From: Myxococcota bacterium
Lineage (GTDB): Bacteria > Myxococcota_A > Polyangia > JAAYKL01
DNA: 34,963 nucleotides
Direction of reading: 5' to 3'
Assembly: GCA_025453525.1 (NCBI GenBank)
Contig: JALOQD010000015.1
Coordinates: forward strand, 1 to 34,963
In this document: one piece after another, positions 1 through 7,727 of the stretch
Layout of the letters: every line of letters starts with the position of its first letter
How positions within the stretch are numbered: position 1 is the first letter of the stretch
The notes under the pieces: model-generated
Databases searched by the model: none
What the model was told of the DNA's origin: nothing
Seen by the model: the letters and a program-made list of their open reading frames with translations, nothing else
Made by a program: the position numbers and the translations under genes

Positions 1-57
1 TTCTTTGCGTTCGGAAGTTCGACAATCCCCCTGACCCCCTTTGTTCAAAGGGGGAAA
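1..57. repeat. Partial copy of a dispersed palindromic element, cut by the window edge
   Basis: Positions 24-55 form a hairpin-like unit in which CCCCCTTTG is followed at once by CAAAGGGGG. Positions 11-32 match, on the opposite strand, positions 23077-23098 inside the complete element at 23052-23160. The copy here seems to hold only one terminal repeat and part of the core, because the window begins inside it. No gene lies within it. Confidence 0.7.
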
Positions 58-112
58 TCGCCATTCCGACCCGACTTTTTTGAGTTGACTGAGCACTAGT
101 CAGGAGAGTCAT

Positions 113-142
113 GGTCATGAGGGACGTGGTCATGAGGGACGT
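113..142. repeat. 15-bp tandem duplication
   Basis: GGTCATGAGGGACGT occurs twice head to tail (113-127 and 128-142). The flanks are non-coding and AT-rich on the right (positions 143-170). It lies downstream of the toxin-antitoxin pair and has no assigned role. Confidence 0.8.
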
Positions 143-231
143 ATTTTTGAAATTAAATACACTCCCGAAAAACAGGGCCTTTGTTTCTTCAAGCCTCTGA
201 ACGACACATCTCGTTCTAGTCTGCATGCATT

Positions 232-459
232 TCAGGCGGCCTTGAAGTGCTGGATAGCGATATTGAGTCCGGCTTTTTGAGCAGCGCAGACAAGTTTCTC
301 CAGGTCTCGCATGGTGTCGGCGTCGATGTACTCTTCACCGCAGGTGGAGCAGACGTGAGCGGGGACATCGCGGATGACGACGACAGTTGCACCTTTGTCG
401 ATGGTGACGGTGACTTTGCCGGGCAGGGTGCTGCCTTTTTTGCAGGCGATGCAGGTCAT
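232..459 (-). CDS. YgiT-type zinc-finger antitoxin-like protein
   Basis: A 75-residue protein with two CxxC pairs, Cys3/Cys6 and Cys37/Cys40, which is the zinc knuckle of the YgiT (MqsA N-terminal) family. The text around the second pair, VCSTCGEEY, is typical. The family usually supplies the antitoxin half of type II toxin-antitoxin operons. This protein is only the zinc module: it ends without the HTH domain that full-length MqsA carries. Its ATG overlaps the stop of the upstream DUF4258 gene by four bases (ATGA), so the two are translationally coupled in toxin-first order. DNA binding by such a short version is uncertain. Confidence 0.85.
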   Translation of the reverse strand: MTCIACKKGSTLPGKVTVTIDKGATVVVIRDVPAHVCSTCGEEYIDADTMRDLEKLVCAAQKAGLNIAIQHFKAA

Positions 460-737
460 TTTTCCCTCCGTTTGAAGGTGTCATCCCACTGGTCGGGATC
501 TGGCTGGTAAGCAGTGATGACATGGGTGATGTCGGAGTTTGTCTCGTCGGCGGCGACGACGTGCAGCGGACGATTTTTCGGCCAACCGAGGAGTCGTCGG
601 CTTGGGAAGGGCTCGTCGTCGGGGTAGTCCTCAATCATTTCACCAGTCTCGATGACGAACGCGACCTCGTCGATGCTGATGGTTCTTTCCAGCATTCTCC
701 TGGCTGCATGCATGCGAATGAACAGTTTGCGATTCAT
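456..737 (-). CDS. DUF4258 domain protein, probable toxin of a type II toxin-antitoxin pair
   Basis: A 93-residue basic protein. It contains HAARRMLERTISIDEV followed by an acidic segment and a C-terminal strand with HVITAYQPD, the pattern of the DUF4258 family, which is often found next to YgiT-type antitoxins and resembles RelE/MqsR-like folds. I chose the ATG at 737 because GGGAG lies eight bases upstream; an in-frame ATG at 752 would add five residues but overlaps this Shine-Dalgarno site. The gene is first in a two-gene operon with the YgiT-like protein. An inverted repeat at 768-798 sits just upstream and could be the autoregulatory operator. Toxicity is inferred from family and context. 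Confidence 0.8.
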   Translation of the reverse strand: MNRKLFIRMHAARRMLERTISIDEVAFVIETGEMIEDYPDDEPFPSRRLLGWPKNRPLHVVAADETNSDITHVITAYQPDPDQWDDTFKRREK

Positions 738-767
738 GACGAAGGCTCCCAATTCCGGCCTCTGTGG

Positions 768-798
768 CTAGGCTTAACCAGCATGTTGCTTAGCCTAG
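768..798. promoter_or_regulatory. Inverted repeat, candidate operator of the toxin-antitoxin operon
   Basis: CTAGGCTTAA (768-777) is mirrored by TTAGCCTAG (790-798), with one bulged base and a 12-base centre. It begins 30 bases upstream of the DUF4258 start codon, where autoregulated toxin-antitoxin operons usually place their operator. No clear -35/-10 pair was found with it. Confidence 0.45.
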
Positions 799-1241
799 AG
801 TTTCGCCCGTAATCAAGCTGCATATAGCCAGTCAAAGATGTCTCGGTTGAAAATCGGAATAAGTATTCTGCTCGAAGCCGATCGCTGATTCCAAGCCAAG
901 CCGATATAGGTCAGACAGATTTGATCGGCGATCCGATATATTGGACATCAGGATTGTCTTCCGGCATCGGGAAAACGAGAAAGAGGAAAGGGTCAAACCA
1001 TACCATATGACAATTAACAGGTCGTCCTACGTGCGCTACGGGCGCTCCGAACGTCCCAGGCGGCCTCAGCCTGTTCTCTCTATATGTCAATTGGGTTGGA
1101 TTGACCCCCTGGAGACCCCCTGGAACAGCCTGTTCTCGCTATATGTCAATTGCCATGGATTGACCCCCTAAAACCCCTAAAAGGTTTGATCTATGACCCA
1201 CGGATAGTAGTTGCCCCCGGTTGTGCGGCATGCAAATGCAC
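799..1241. other. Non-coding stretch between the toxin-antitoxin operon and the signalling operon
   Basis: Apart from the 43-bp direct repeat at 1068-1169 I see no gene here. The open frames have no ribosome-binding site and no recognisable protein. TTGACCCCCT appears twice within the repeat copies, a motif that also occurs as TTTGACCCCCTTG near 15718 in the other accessory region. The stretch may be decayed mobile DNA. Confidence 0.5.
1068..1169. repeat. Two copies of a 43-bp imperfect direct repeat
   Basis: Copy one spans 1068-1110 and copy two 1127-1169. Each reads AGCCTGTTCTC, then CTATATGTCAATTG after one variable base, then a variable GGTTGG or CCATGG, then ATTGACCCCCT. Only a few positions differ, clustered in that variable hexamer. 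A short CCCCCTGGA duplication lies between them. No gene overlaps. Confidence 0.8.
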
Positions 1242-1259
1242 GGTGCGCCGAGGCGCACC
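1242..1259 (-). terminator. Perfect GC hairpin directly after the signalling operon
   Basis: GGTGCGCC and GGCGCACC form an 8-bp stem with a two-base loop, directly next to the stop codon at 1260-1262 of the last gene. There is no T run on the downstream side, so it is either a weak terminator, a transcript-stabilising hairpin or a dispersed repeat. Confidence 0.45.
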
Positions 1260-2432
1260 CTACGGGCTCGGGGGCTTTCGTTGCACGCGGATCGGCTCCT
1301 TGATGCCCACGAGCCGGCGGTAGTTGTTGAGGCGCTCTAGGAAGGCGTGGTTGAGCCTGGTTCCTGTGGCGAGGAGCATGCGATCGTCTAGGGTGTGGAC
1401 GTCGGCGAGGAGCAGGTCATCGACCACGAGATCCTTGGCTCGCACCTCGACGATTGCGCCCAGGGCCGTCGTAAATCCGGCGGTGCCGACGAGCGGCTCG
1501 CGGAGCTTCTCGAGAAGGTCCTTGTCGTACCAACCAGGGCGCAGGGTCAAGGCGGCGTGGGCCTCGACCGGCGACAGCTTCTTCTCCACCTCGAGCTCGA
1601 CGAAATCCGAGAGGATGGCCAGCAGCTTGACCTCGGTGGCGAGCTCTTCATCGGCTGTGAACGCTGACCTGGGCGTGTTTTCCCACAGGCGCATGCGGCT
1701 TTGTTGGATGAATTTCGCCACGCTCTCGAGCCTCGGGATCTGGGAGAGCAGGCGATGGCCGATGTCTGGCACCTCGCCGAGCATCTGCGCCTCGTCGTTG
1801 CTCATGGTTCGGCCAGCGGCCGCCTTGGACCGCACCTCGTGGGGCAAGGTCACGAACCCAATGGGCGCGAGCATCACCGCGGCCTCGAGCTCCCAAGACG
1901 ATTCTATCTCGAGGGCGTGACAGGCCCGCTTGAGGAGCTCCTTGATGCGGGAGACTTTGCCGAACGCCTCGGGATCGTTGAGCGACAGGATCTCCGTGAG
2001 TACGGAGATGCTGCCTTGCAAGGTCTGGCGTAGAAGCTGCTCCTCGGCGATGACGAGCCGGTGCTGGCGGATGCCGGCCATGATCGCCAGCGCCAAGTCC
2101 TCTCCGGCGCAGGGCTTGGTGAGAAAGCGAAAGATGCTCCCTTGATTCACGGCAGAGATCGCCGTGGTCAGATCCGCGTTGCCGGTGAGCATCATGCGGG
2201 TGGTCTTGGGGGACGCGGTCTTGACCTTGAGCAAGAGCTCCACGCCGTCCATGCCCGGCATGCGCATGTCCGAAATAATCACGGCAAATGGCTCGCCCGA
2301 GGAGCTCAATTTTTGGAGCGCCTCGGCGCCGCTGCCGGCAAAGTCGGTCTCAAACCGTTTGTAGAGCTGGCGCTTGTAGCCAGAGAGAACATTGGGCTCG
2401 TCGTCTACGAGCAGAACCCGTTCCTTGAGCAT
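1260..2432 (-). CDS. Response regulator with degenerate HD-GYP-like output domain
   Basis: 390 residues. Residues 1-125 are a CheY-like receiver: acidic pair in LLVDDE near residues 8-13, phospho-acceptor Asp in ISDMRMPGMDG near residue 55, and the Lys in FLTKP near residue 106. The rest resembles the helical HD domain of RpfG-type regulators, including SISVLTEILSL, IPRLE and VAKFI. At the position of the metal-binding HD pair it reads MLAPIGFVTLP where active members have LLHDIGK, and no GYP motif is visible, so c-di-GMP hydrolysis is unlikely. It is the last gene of the operon and starts three bases after the HDOD regulator stops. It may act through protein binding. An HDOD-like fold is the alternative reading. 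Confidence 0.8.
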   Translation of the reverse strand: MLKERVLLVDDEPNVLSGYKRQLYKRFETDFAGSGAEALQKLSSSGEPFAVIISDMRMPGMDGVELLLKVKTASPKTTRMMLTGNADLTTAISAVNQGSIFRFLTKPCAGEDLALAIMAGIRQHRLVIAEEQLLRQTLQGSISVLTEILSLNDPEAFGKVSRIKELLKRACHALEIESSWELEAAVMLAPIGFVTLPHEVRSKAAAGRTMSNDEAQMLGEVPDIGHRLLSQIPRLESVAKFIQQSRMRLWENTPRSAFTADEELATEVKLLAILSDFVELEVEKKLSPVEAHAALTLRPGWYDKDLLEKLREPLVGTAGFTTALGAIVEVRAKDLVVDDLLLADVHTLDDRMLLATGTRLNHAFLERLNNYRRLVGIKEPIRVQRKPPSP

Positions 2433-2435
2433 GGG

Positions 2436-3629
2436 CTAGCCCTTCTTGGCCTGGACACTGAGCCCGCGCCAGGCCTCTATTCTCGTCTGTAGATCGCTTT
2501 GGCTCAGGAACTCGAGATCGATGCCGCTGCGTCGCTCCTCGGCCTCGGTGCCTTGGTCCTCGAGCACGAGACCATTGGCCACGTGGACCATTCCGAGCAG
2601 GGAGATCCCCCTGGGCGCGATATCGAGGGGCGTGTGGTGGAATGCCACGGCCTCGACGATCTGCCCTGGCAGCCCCCAGATGCCGAGGAGATAGGCGCCG
2701 ACTTCGGCGTGGGAAGCCCCGAGCATCTCGGTCTCCACCTCGTGAAGTGCTCGATCCTCGTCCTTAGCCCGCCGGGTCGCTTCGACGAGCTCTTGGCCGA
2801 GGTTGGCGAGCAATACGAGCTTGCCGCAGTCGTGGAGCAGCCCGGCGGTCAGGGCATCGTCGACGATCTGCTTGGTCTGGCCTTCCTGCTTGGCGATGTC
2901 CTGAGCGAGCCTGCCGACGGACATGCTGTGTCCCCAGATCCGATCGAGAGCTCCCTTGGACGCGCCCAGATCCACCTGGGAAAAGGCGTTGGCAAACAGC
3001 ACGATGGACCGGACGTTTTCGAGACCGAGGAAGTTGACGGCCATGGCCGCGCTCGTCACCTGGCGGCGCAGACCGAAATACGCGGAGTTCACGACCTGGA
3101 GAACCTTGGCGGTCATGGCCATGTCTTGCTGCACGAGCCGAGTCACATGCGGAACAGAGGGCTCTTGTGAGCGCAGCTCTTTCACGATCTCTTGGTAAAG
3201 CTTGGGCACGCTGGGCAGGTTCTTGAGGCTGGCGACAAATGACAGCCGCTCGCTGTGCAGCAGGTCTTGCAAGGCGCAGGCGCGGGAGATGGTTGTTTTG
3301 AGCGTGTCGGCGTCGCAGGGTTTGGACAGGTACTGGTGACTCGGGCCCAAGGTGCGGAGCACCGCCTCTTTGTCGGCCTGGCCCGAGAGGACGATGCGCA
3401 CGACGTTTGGGTGCTGCTTCGTCACCGCGGTGAGGAGCTGCGCCCCGTCCATGCCCGGCATGCGCATGTCCGAGACGATGACATCAACGTGATGCTCTGT
3501 CATGTGGTCCAAGGCCGCTTGACCGCTCTCGATAAAGGTCATCTCCCACTCGTCGCGCAAGGGGCGGAGCATGCGCTGGAGGCCTTGCAGCACCCGGGGC
3601 TCGTCGTCCACGAACAGCACTCTACGCAT
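2436..3629 (-). CDS. Response regulator with HDOD output domain
   Basis: 397 residues. The N-terminal receiver (1-120) has FVDDEP, the phospho-acceptor Asp in VSDMRMPGMDG (near residue 51) and Lys in YLSKP. An HDOD domain follows at about 135-335, with LPSVPKLYQEI, a helix ending VNSAYFGLRR, and LLHDCGKLVL in the HD-like position. HDOD proteins act as signalling scaffolds, mostly in motility, c-di-GMP and stress control, and usually lack hydrolase activity. The start at 3629 overlaps the kinase stop codon by eight bases, giving tight coupling. The frame stays open upstream to 4016, but that part is antisense-like and low in homology. It probably receives phosphate from the kinase encoded just upstream. 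Confidence 0.88.
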   Translation of the reverse strand: MRRVLFVDDEPRVLQGLQRMLRPLRDEWEMTFIESGQAALDHMTEHHVDVIVSDMRMPGMDGAQLLTAVTKQHPNVVRIVLSGQADKEAVLRTLGPSHQYLSKPCDADTLKTTISRACALQDLLHSERLSFVASLKNLPSVPKLYQEIVKELRSQEPSVPHVTRLVQQDMAMTAKVLQVVNSAYFGLRRQVTSAAMAVNFLGLENVRSIVLFANAFSQVDLGASKGALDRIWGHSMSVGRLAQDIAKQEGQTKQIVDDALTAGLLHDCGKLVLLANLGQELVEATRRAKDEDRALHEVETEMLGASHAEVGAYLLGIWGLPGQIVEAVAFHHTPLDIAPRGISLLGMVHVANGLVLEDQGTEAEERRSGIDLEFLSQSDLQTRIEAWRGLSVQAKKG

Positions 3630-5172
3630 GGGTGGGTTCTCCTTCGAGCTCGAGCTCGGCCAGTTTGCTGTCGCGCAAGGGCAGCCTGATGATAAAGGTC
3701 GTGCCCACCCCAACCTCGGACTCGCAGGCAATGGACCCTCCGTGTTTGTCCACCACGACGTTGTGGGCGAGCGCGAGCCCTTGCCCTGTGCCCTTGCCCA
3801 CGGCTTTGGTGGTGAAGAAGGGTTCGAAGATTTTCTCGCGGATGCTCTCAGGGATCCCTGTGCCGCTATCAGAGATCCTGATCTCCGCGCTGCTGCCTTC
3901 GACCGCAGTGGCGACGCGAATGACCCCCAGCGCTTGGGTTCCCTCGGCCGCGCGCCGGTCGGCGATCGCGTGAGCCGCGTTGACCACCAGATTGAGCACC
4001 ACCTGGTTGATGTCACCGGGGTGACACGGCACGGGCGGCAGCGCTAAAGCGAGCTCGAGCTCGAGGGTGGCCACGTACTTCCACTCGTTGCGGGCCACGG
4101 TGGTGGTGGAGCGGATGCCGGCGTTGAGATCGAACGGCGTCTTCTCCTCTGACCCTGGGTGGGAGAACTCCTTCATGGCCGCGACGATCTCGGTAATCCG
4201 GGCAATGCCCTCGAGGCTCTGCTCCAAGGCTTTTGGTATTTCGTCCAGAGCAAATTCCAGATCCGAATTGGCTTTGGCCTCGCCGAGGCCACGAAGGACA
4301 TCGCCCGTGGGCTCGCCTTGGCGCACCGCGCGCTCGAGTCGGTCGTACCACTGCACAACAATGAGAATCTGCAAGAAACTGTTCTCGAAGAAGCGCGTGT
4401 TGTCCCCGACGTACTGCGTGGGTGTGTTGATCTCGTGGGCAATGCCCGCCGCGAGGCGACCCACGGCCTCGAGCTTCTGAGCGCTGAGGATCTGCCGCTC
4501 GAGCTCCACGACCGCGGTGACATCTCGCTTGACAGCGATGTAGTGGGTCGGGACACCGCTCGAGTCGAACGCAGGGAGCACCTTGGCGTCCTCTATGAAC
4601 AAGCGGCCGTCCTTGGCGCGGTTGACGAGCCTGCCGCTCCAGACCCCCCCGTTGGAGACGGTGCGCCACAGCTCGGTGTACAGCTCGGCCGACTGCCGAC
4701 CGCTCTTGAGCAGCGATGGCCTATCGCCGATGGCCTCGGCGGCGGTGTAGCCAGACACCTTGGTGAACGCTTGATTCACGTAGGTGATGACGCCCTGGAG
4801 GTCGGTGATGACGATCGCATCTGGCGACTGCTCCACGGCCGCGGCGAGCTGCCGTTGGTCCGCGAGCATTTGGTTCTTTTCGGAGAGATCGAACATGATC
4901 CCCACGATCCCGGCGGGCTCGCCTTCTTTGTTACGAAACACGGACTTTATCAGGCGACAGTCTCGCCTTATGCCATCGGCAAAGCGGACCGGCGCCTCGT
5001 AGTCCTGGACGCCCCCTGACTTCAGCACCTGGAGATCCGCCTGAAGGTAAATCTTCGCGATGTCCGGCGGCACCGCAGGGTCGAGCTCGGCGAGGCTCTT
5101 GCCGATGATCGCCGTCTTGGGCAGGCCGAGCACCGAGGCCGCGAAGGCGTCGTGCACCACGACGACCAGCCC
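3622..5172 (-). CDS. Sensor histidine kinase, C-terminal half (frame broken from the N-terminal half)
   Basis: Recognisable protein starts at about 5172, although the frame is open to 5400. In order: the second half of a PAS domain (HDAFAASVLGLPK), a complete PAS domain with VITYVNQAF and SGYTAAEAIGD, a dimerisation helix with phospho-acceptor His in GIAHEINTP (codon near 4437), then a HATPase domain with N box VVLNLVVNAAHAI, G1 DSGTGIP, F box IFEPFFTT and G2 GTGQGLALAH. All catalytic motifs are present. No Shine-Dalgarno or obvious start lies near 5172, so this half needs the upstream frame or an unmarked internal start. It ends inside the start of the HDOD regulator. If the break is real, the kinase may be dead or expressed as fragments. 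Confidence 0.8.
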   Translation of the reverse strand, partial: GLVVVVHDAFAASVLGLPKTAIIGKSLAELDPAVPPDIAKIYLQADLQVLKSGGVQDYEAPVRFADGIRRDCRLIKSVFRNKEGEPAGIVGIMFDLSEKNQMLADQRQLAAAVEQSPDAIVITDLQGVITYVNQAFTKVSGYTAAEAIGDRPSLLKSGRQSAELYTELWRTVSNGGVWSGRLVNRAKDGRLFIEDAKVLPAFDSSGVPTHYIAVKRDVTAVVELERQILSAQKLEAVGRLAAGIAHEINTPTQYVGDNTRFFENSFLQILIVVQWYDRLERAVRQGEPTGDVLRGLGEAKANSDLEFALDEIPKALEQSLEGIARITEIVAAMKEFSHPGSEEKTPFDLNAGIRSTTTVARNEWKYVATLELELALALPPVPCHPGDINQVVLNLVVNAAHAIADRRAAEGTQALGVIRVATAVEGSSAEIRISDSGTGIPESIREKIFEPFFTTKAVGKGTGQGLALAHNVVVDKHGGSIACESEVGVGTTFIIRLPLRDSKLAELELEGEPTHA

Positions 5173-6239
5173 TCGATGGGAACTCGCCGCGACACATTGG
5201 ACCACAGCACGGTTCGCGGCTGACCAGAGTTGTGGCGCAGCTCGATCTCGAAATCGCGCAGCTCCTTGCCCGGCGCCTCGGGACCGGCCAAGGCGAGCAT
5301 GAGGTTCTGGGACGACCCGGCCAAGAGCGCGGCGAACTCGGGGTTTCCCAAGATCTCCTGGGCCCTGTAGCCCGTGACTCGCTCGCACTCGGCGTTCCAT
5401 ACGGTTACGAGCCTCTGGTCATCGAGGGCGCACATCATGACCGGCAGATGCTGAAACACATGGGTGAGCCGGGCCTCGGACACGCGGAGCACTGACTCGC
5501 GCCGCCGGTGCTCGGTCACGTCGTTGAGCACCGTGCGGATGCACACGAGCCGCCCGCCTCTGAGCACTGGCGAGGAGTGGGTGGTTGCGTACTTGATGCT
5601 TCCGTCCTTGGCGAGGAGCGGGTACTCGTGCTGCACGAGCCGCGGGTTCGTCTGTTGCTCGGCAAGCGCCAGGCGCAGGCGCGCGCGGGCCTCCTGCGCG
5701 ACAAACTCGAGCGCGCCGCGGCCGATCATCTCTTCGGGACGATAGCCGAGCAGAGCCTCGATCTGGCGGTTGGAGTAGAGGATGATTCCGGTGGGATCGA
5801 ACTCGAGCACCGCTGAAGGCAAGCCATCGAGCAGCTCGCGGTACACGGCGTCTGGAGAGCTCGCCATCCAATTCGAAAGAGTGACCTCGGCGCCAGGCCG
5901 AAGGAACAGCGCCCGCAGTGAATCGTCTGGCGGCCATACCTCGCAGCGCAGAGAGATCTCGAGGCGTTGGCCTCCCTGGGAGAGAATATCGACAGAAAGC
6001 TCGGCCGCCGCTTCCGCGGGATTGAGCAGCATCTGCGCCACGTCGCCCCTCCACTCTGGGGCAAAGAGCGGCACGATCGAGCGACCCTTCATGTCGTTGC
6101 TGGTGACGCGCAGGAGTTGACCCGCCGCGGGGTTGACGTACCAGACGACCCCGGTGGCATCGCACAACACGACCCCATCGCTCGACTGGACGAGGAGGAA
6201 GGACGCGTCGGGGCTCAGTACCAGATCGCGAACAGGCAA
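5022..6239 (-). CDS. Sensor histidine kinase, N-terminal PAS half (frame broken near 5170)
   Basis: Starts with TTG at 6239, preceded by AGGAGG at ideal distance, and by a good promoter at 6294-6321. It is cytosolic with no membrane segment. Residues 15-110, 130-245 and 255-355 are PAS domains; landmarks are VVWYVNPAAGQLL, IILYSNRQIEALLGY and VTVWNAECERVTGY. Homology stops at RRVPIEG (about residue 356). The remaining 49 residues to the stop are out-of-frame text, rich in Arg and Ser. The next correct residues, LVVVVHDAFAAS, are in another frame. Comparison with the usual PAS-PAS spacing suggests that tens of residues are missing here, so a deletion joined two PAS domains, rather than a simple one-base slip. 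Confidence 0.75.
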   Translation of the reverse strand: MPVRDLVLSPDASFLLVQSSDGVVLCDATGVVWYVNPAAGQLLRVTSNDMKGRSIVPLFAPEWRGDVAQMLLNPAEAAAELSVDILSQGGQRLEISLRCEVWPPDDSLRALFLRPGAEVTLSNWMASSPDAVYRELLDGLPSAVLEFDPTGIILYSNRQIEALLGYRPEEMIGRGALEFVAQEARARLRLALAEQQTNPRLVQHEYPLLAKDGSIKYATTHSSPVLRGGRLVCIRTVLNDVTEHRRRESVLRVSEARLTHVFQHLPVMMCALDDQRLVTVWNAECERVTGYRAQEILGNPEFAALLAGSSQNLMLALAGPEAPGKELRDFEIELRHNSGQPRTVLWSNVSRRVPIEGWSSWCTTPSRPRCSACPRRRSSARASPSSTLRCRRTSRRFTFRRISRC

Positions 6240-6293
6240 GAGATCCTCCTAGGCGTGGTTTGTCGGCTTTTTGCGGCTCACCCTGCGCTAAAC

Positions 6294-6321
6294 ACTATAG
6301 CGCCAGGACCGCCGCGCTCAA
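6294..6321 (-). promoter_or_regulatory. Likely sigma-70 type promoter of the kinase operon
   Basis: Reading leftward, TTGAGC (6321-6316) and TATAGT (6299-6294) are separated by 16 bases. The TTG start of the kinase is about 55 bases downstream with a strong AGGAGG site. This is the clearest -35/-10 pair in the window. Confidence 0.55.
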
Positions 6322-6510
6322 CCGACATCGCGCTTTCCGGCCGCCACCCACGCGAGAACCCTTTTTTTTTGGAGAATGACGGCGCTCAACGGTTTTTCGA
6401 GACGCGAAGTCTCCACCTGCGTGAGATACGCCCTGGCGCCCGGCGTGAAGCCTCCTCCGGTCGCGAACAACCACCTTGTGGGCCAACTCCGGGTGCGTCT
6501 CGGCGAGCTC

Positions 6511-7494
6511 TCATGGCTCTGTGGTGGCGCCGATCACGGCGTCGTAACTCGCGCCAAAACGGAGCTCGTCCATTACGACCGAGTCGCCCCTGGAAAAGGT
6601 GATCGTGTCATAGGTCGACTGATTGACCGAAACCGTTAAGGTGGAAATGGGCGACCCCAGGTTCATCGTCGTGTCCGGCTGGTACAACTCGATGGTGTCG
6701 GTGACGGCGCCCCAGACGATCTTGCCGACGATCAGGCCATGTTGGTCATTTCTATAAGTCGTACCTGTGAAGTCGCCTACAATGTTACCATTCACGCCGT
6801 TGCCGGATGATAGGTCGCGGAATTGGGTGGCCACGATACTTCCACTAAAGTCGCCTATGCGCCCAAGGGTCACGCCGAGGCCCGACCCGGGCTGCGTGTC
6901 CTCATTATTGATCCAATATTCGTAGCCACCGGTGTTGAACGAGCTGTTTGCCAGCGCGAACGCCAAGCGGGTATTGACAATATTTGCAGGGGTGCCGGAG
7001 CTGTCGCGGCCAATGCCCATTTCCAAGCTGAACCAGAGGGTGGCGCCATCGGCGAGCAGGCCGTTGCCGGCCAGCGCCGACGCGCTCACGCTGCGGGCGC
7101 CGCCATAGCAATCCGAAGCGAAGGACAAATGCCCGATCGAGCCGCCGCTCACAGGGAGTGTCCCGTAGGCGAGGGAGGTTTCGACGACCAAGGCCCCCCC
7201 TTCGGCCGAAAGCGCTGTCCATGTGCCCAAGAGACCGAGCTCGGAGGTGCCTGACTGAAGATTCAGATTGCCGACAGGGTAATCGAACGGTTCGTAGATC
7301 ACTGCCTTGGCGCCTGTATCGGAGCCGGTGCCAGAATCGGAGCTCGTGCTAGATCCGGTGCCAGAATCGGAGTCTGTGCTCTTCAGAGTGTATTCCAAAG
7401 TGCAGCTCAGGCTTTCCCCCAACAGAGCTCCCCATAACAGGACCGCGAGAGTCGCTGCTTTGAGTCTTTGGATTGGAACGCTGCAGTATCGCAT
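6511..7494 (-). CDS. Lipoprotein with beta-rich domain of PEP-CTERM protein type
   Basis: 327 residues from ATG 7494, chosen because a signal peptide follows at once: RLKAATLAVLLWGALLGESLSC, lipid-attached Cys at residue 31. An Asp/Ser/Gly/Thr-only linker (about 40-60) follows. The remainder starts YEPFDYPVGNL and includes GLLGTWTA, SALAGNGLLADGATLWFS, GSGLGVTLGRIG, GKIVWGAVTDTIELY and ends DELRFGASYDAVIG. I remember this order from secreted PEP-CTERM proteins of Verrucomicrobia and Planctomycetes, where it ends in a sorting signal. Here there is no C-terminal anchor; the lipid anchor replaces it. The fold is probably a concanavalin-like sandwich of unknown ligand. Base composition is lower in GC than its neighbours, which fits transfer. 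Confidence 0.75.
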   Translation of the reverse strand: MRYCSVPIQRLKAATLAVLLWGALLGESLSCTLEYTLKSTDSDSGTGSSTSSDSGTGSDTGAKAVIYEPFDYPVGNLNLQSGTSELGLLGTWTALSAEGGALVVETSLAYGTLPVSGGSIGHLSFASDCYGGARSVSASALAGNGLLADGATLWFSLEMGIGRDSSGTPANIVNTRLAFALANSSFNTGGYEYWINNEDTQPGSGLGVTLGRIGDFSGSIVATQFRDLSSGNGVNGNIVGDFTGTTYRNDQHGLIVGKIVWGAVTDTIELYQPDTTMNLGSPISTLTVSVNQSTYDTITFSRGDSVVMDELRFGASYDAVIGATTEP

Positions 7495-7727
7495 GCTACG
7501 TGGGTTTAGAAACCCAAAGGCCTTCTTCGTCTCCGCCGCCCGCGAGCCGCCGCTGCCCTCTGCTCCAATTTGGATACCCTGTCCGGTACCGAAACACAAT
7601 CCACGCTTTCATGCGGCGTCGAGGTCGTGAGCCAGACTGCTTGCTTTCTCAAAAGGGGCCAAACGGAACTCGGATACTGATGAGATCGGGTGCGGGAGAG
7701 CGGCTGTTTGTGCTAGTCTACTGCCCC

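Noticed and set aside
941-1171. 76-codon open frame on the plus strand
   Set aside because: It runs through the 43-bp direct repeats, has no ribosome-binding site and resembles no protein.
3630-4016. Upstream extension of the HDOD regulator
   Set aside because: Those codons are an alternative frame of the kinase ATP-binding domain; the receiver starts at 3629.
5160-5180. Programmed ribosomal frameshift in the kinase gene
   Set aside because: There is no slippery heptamer, and the missing PAS residues point to a deletion.
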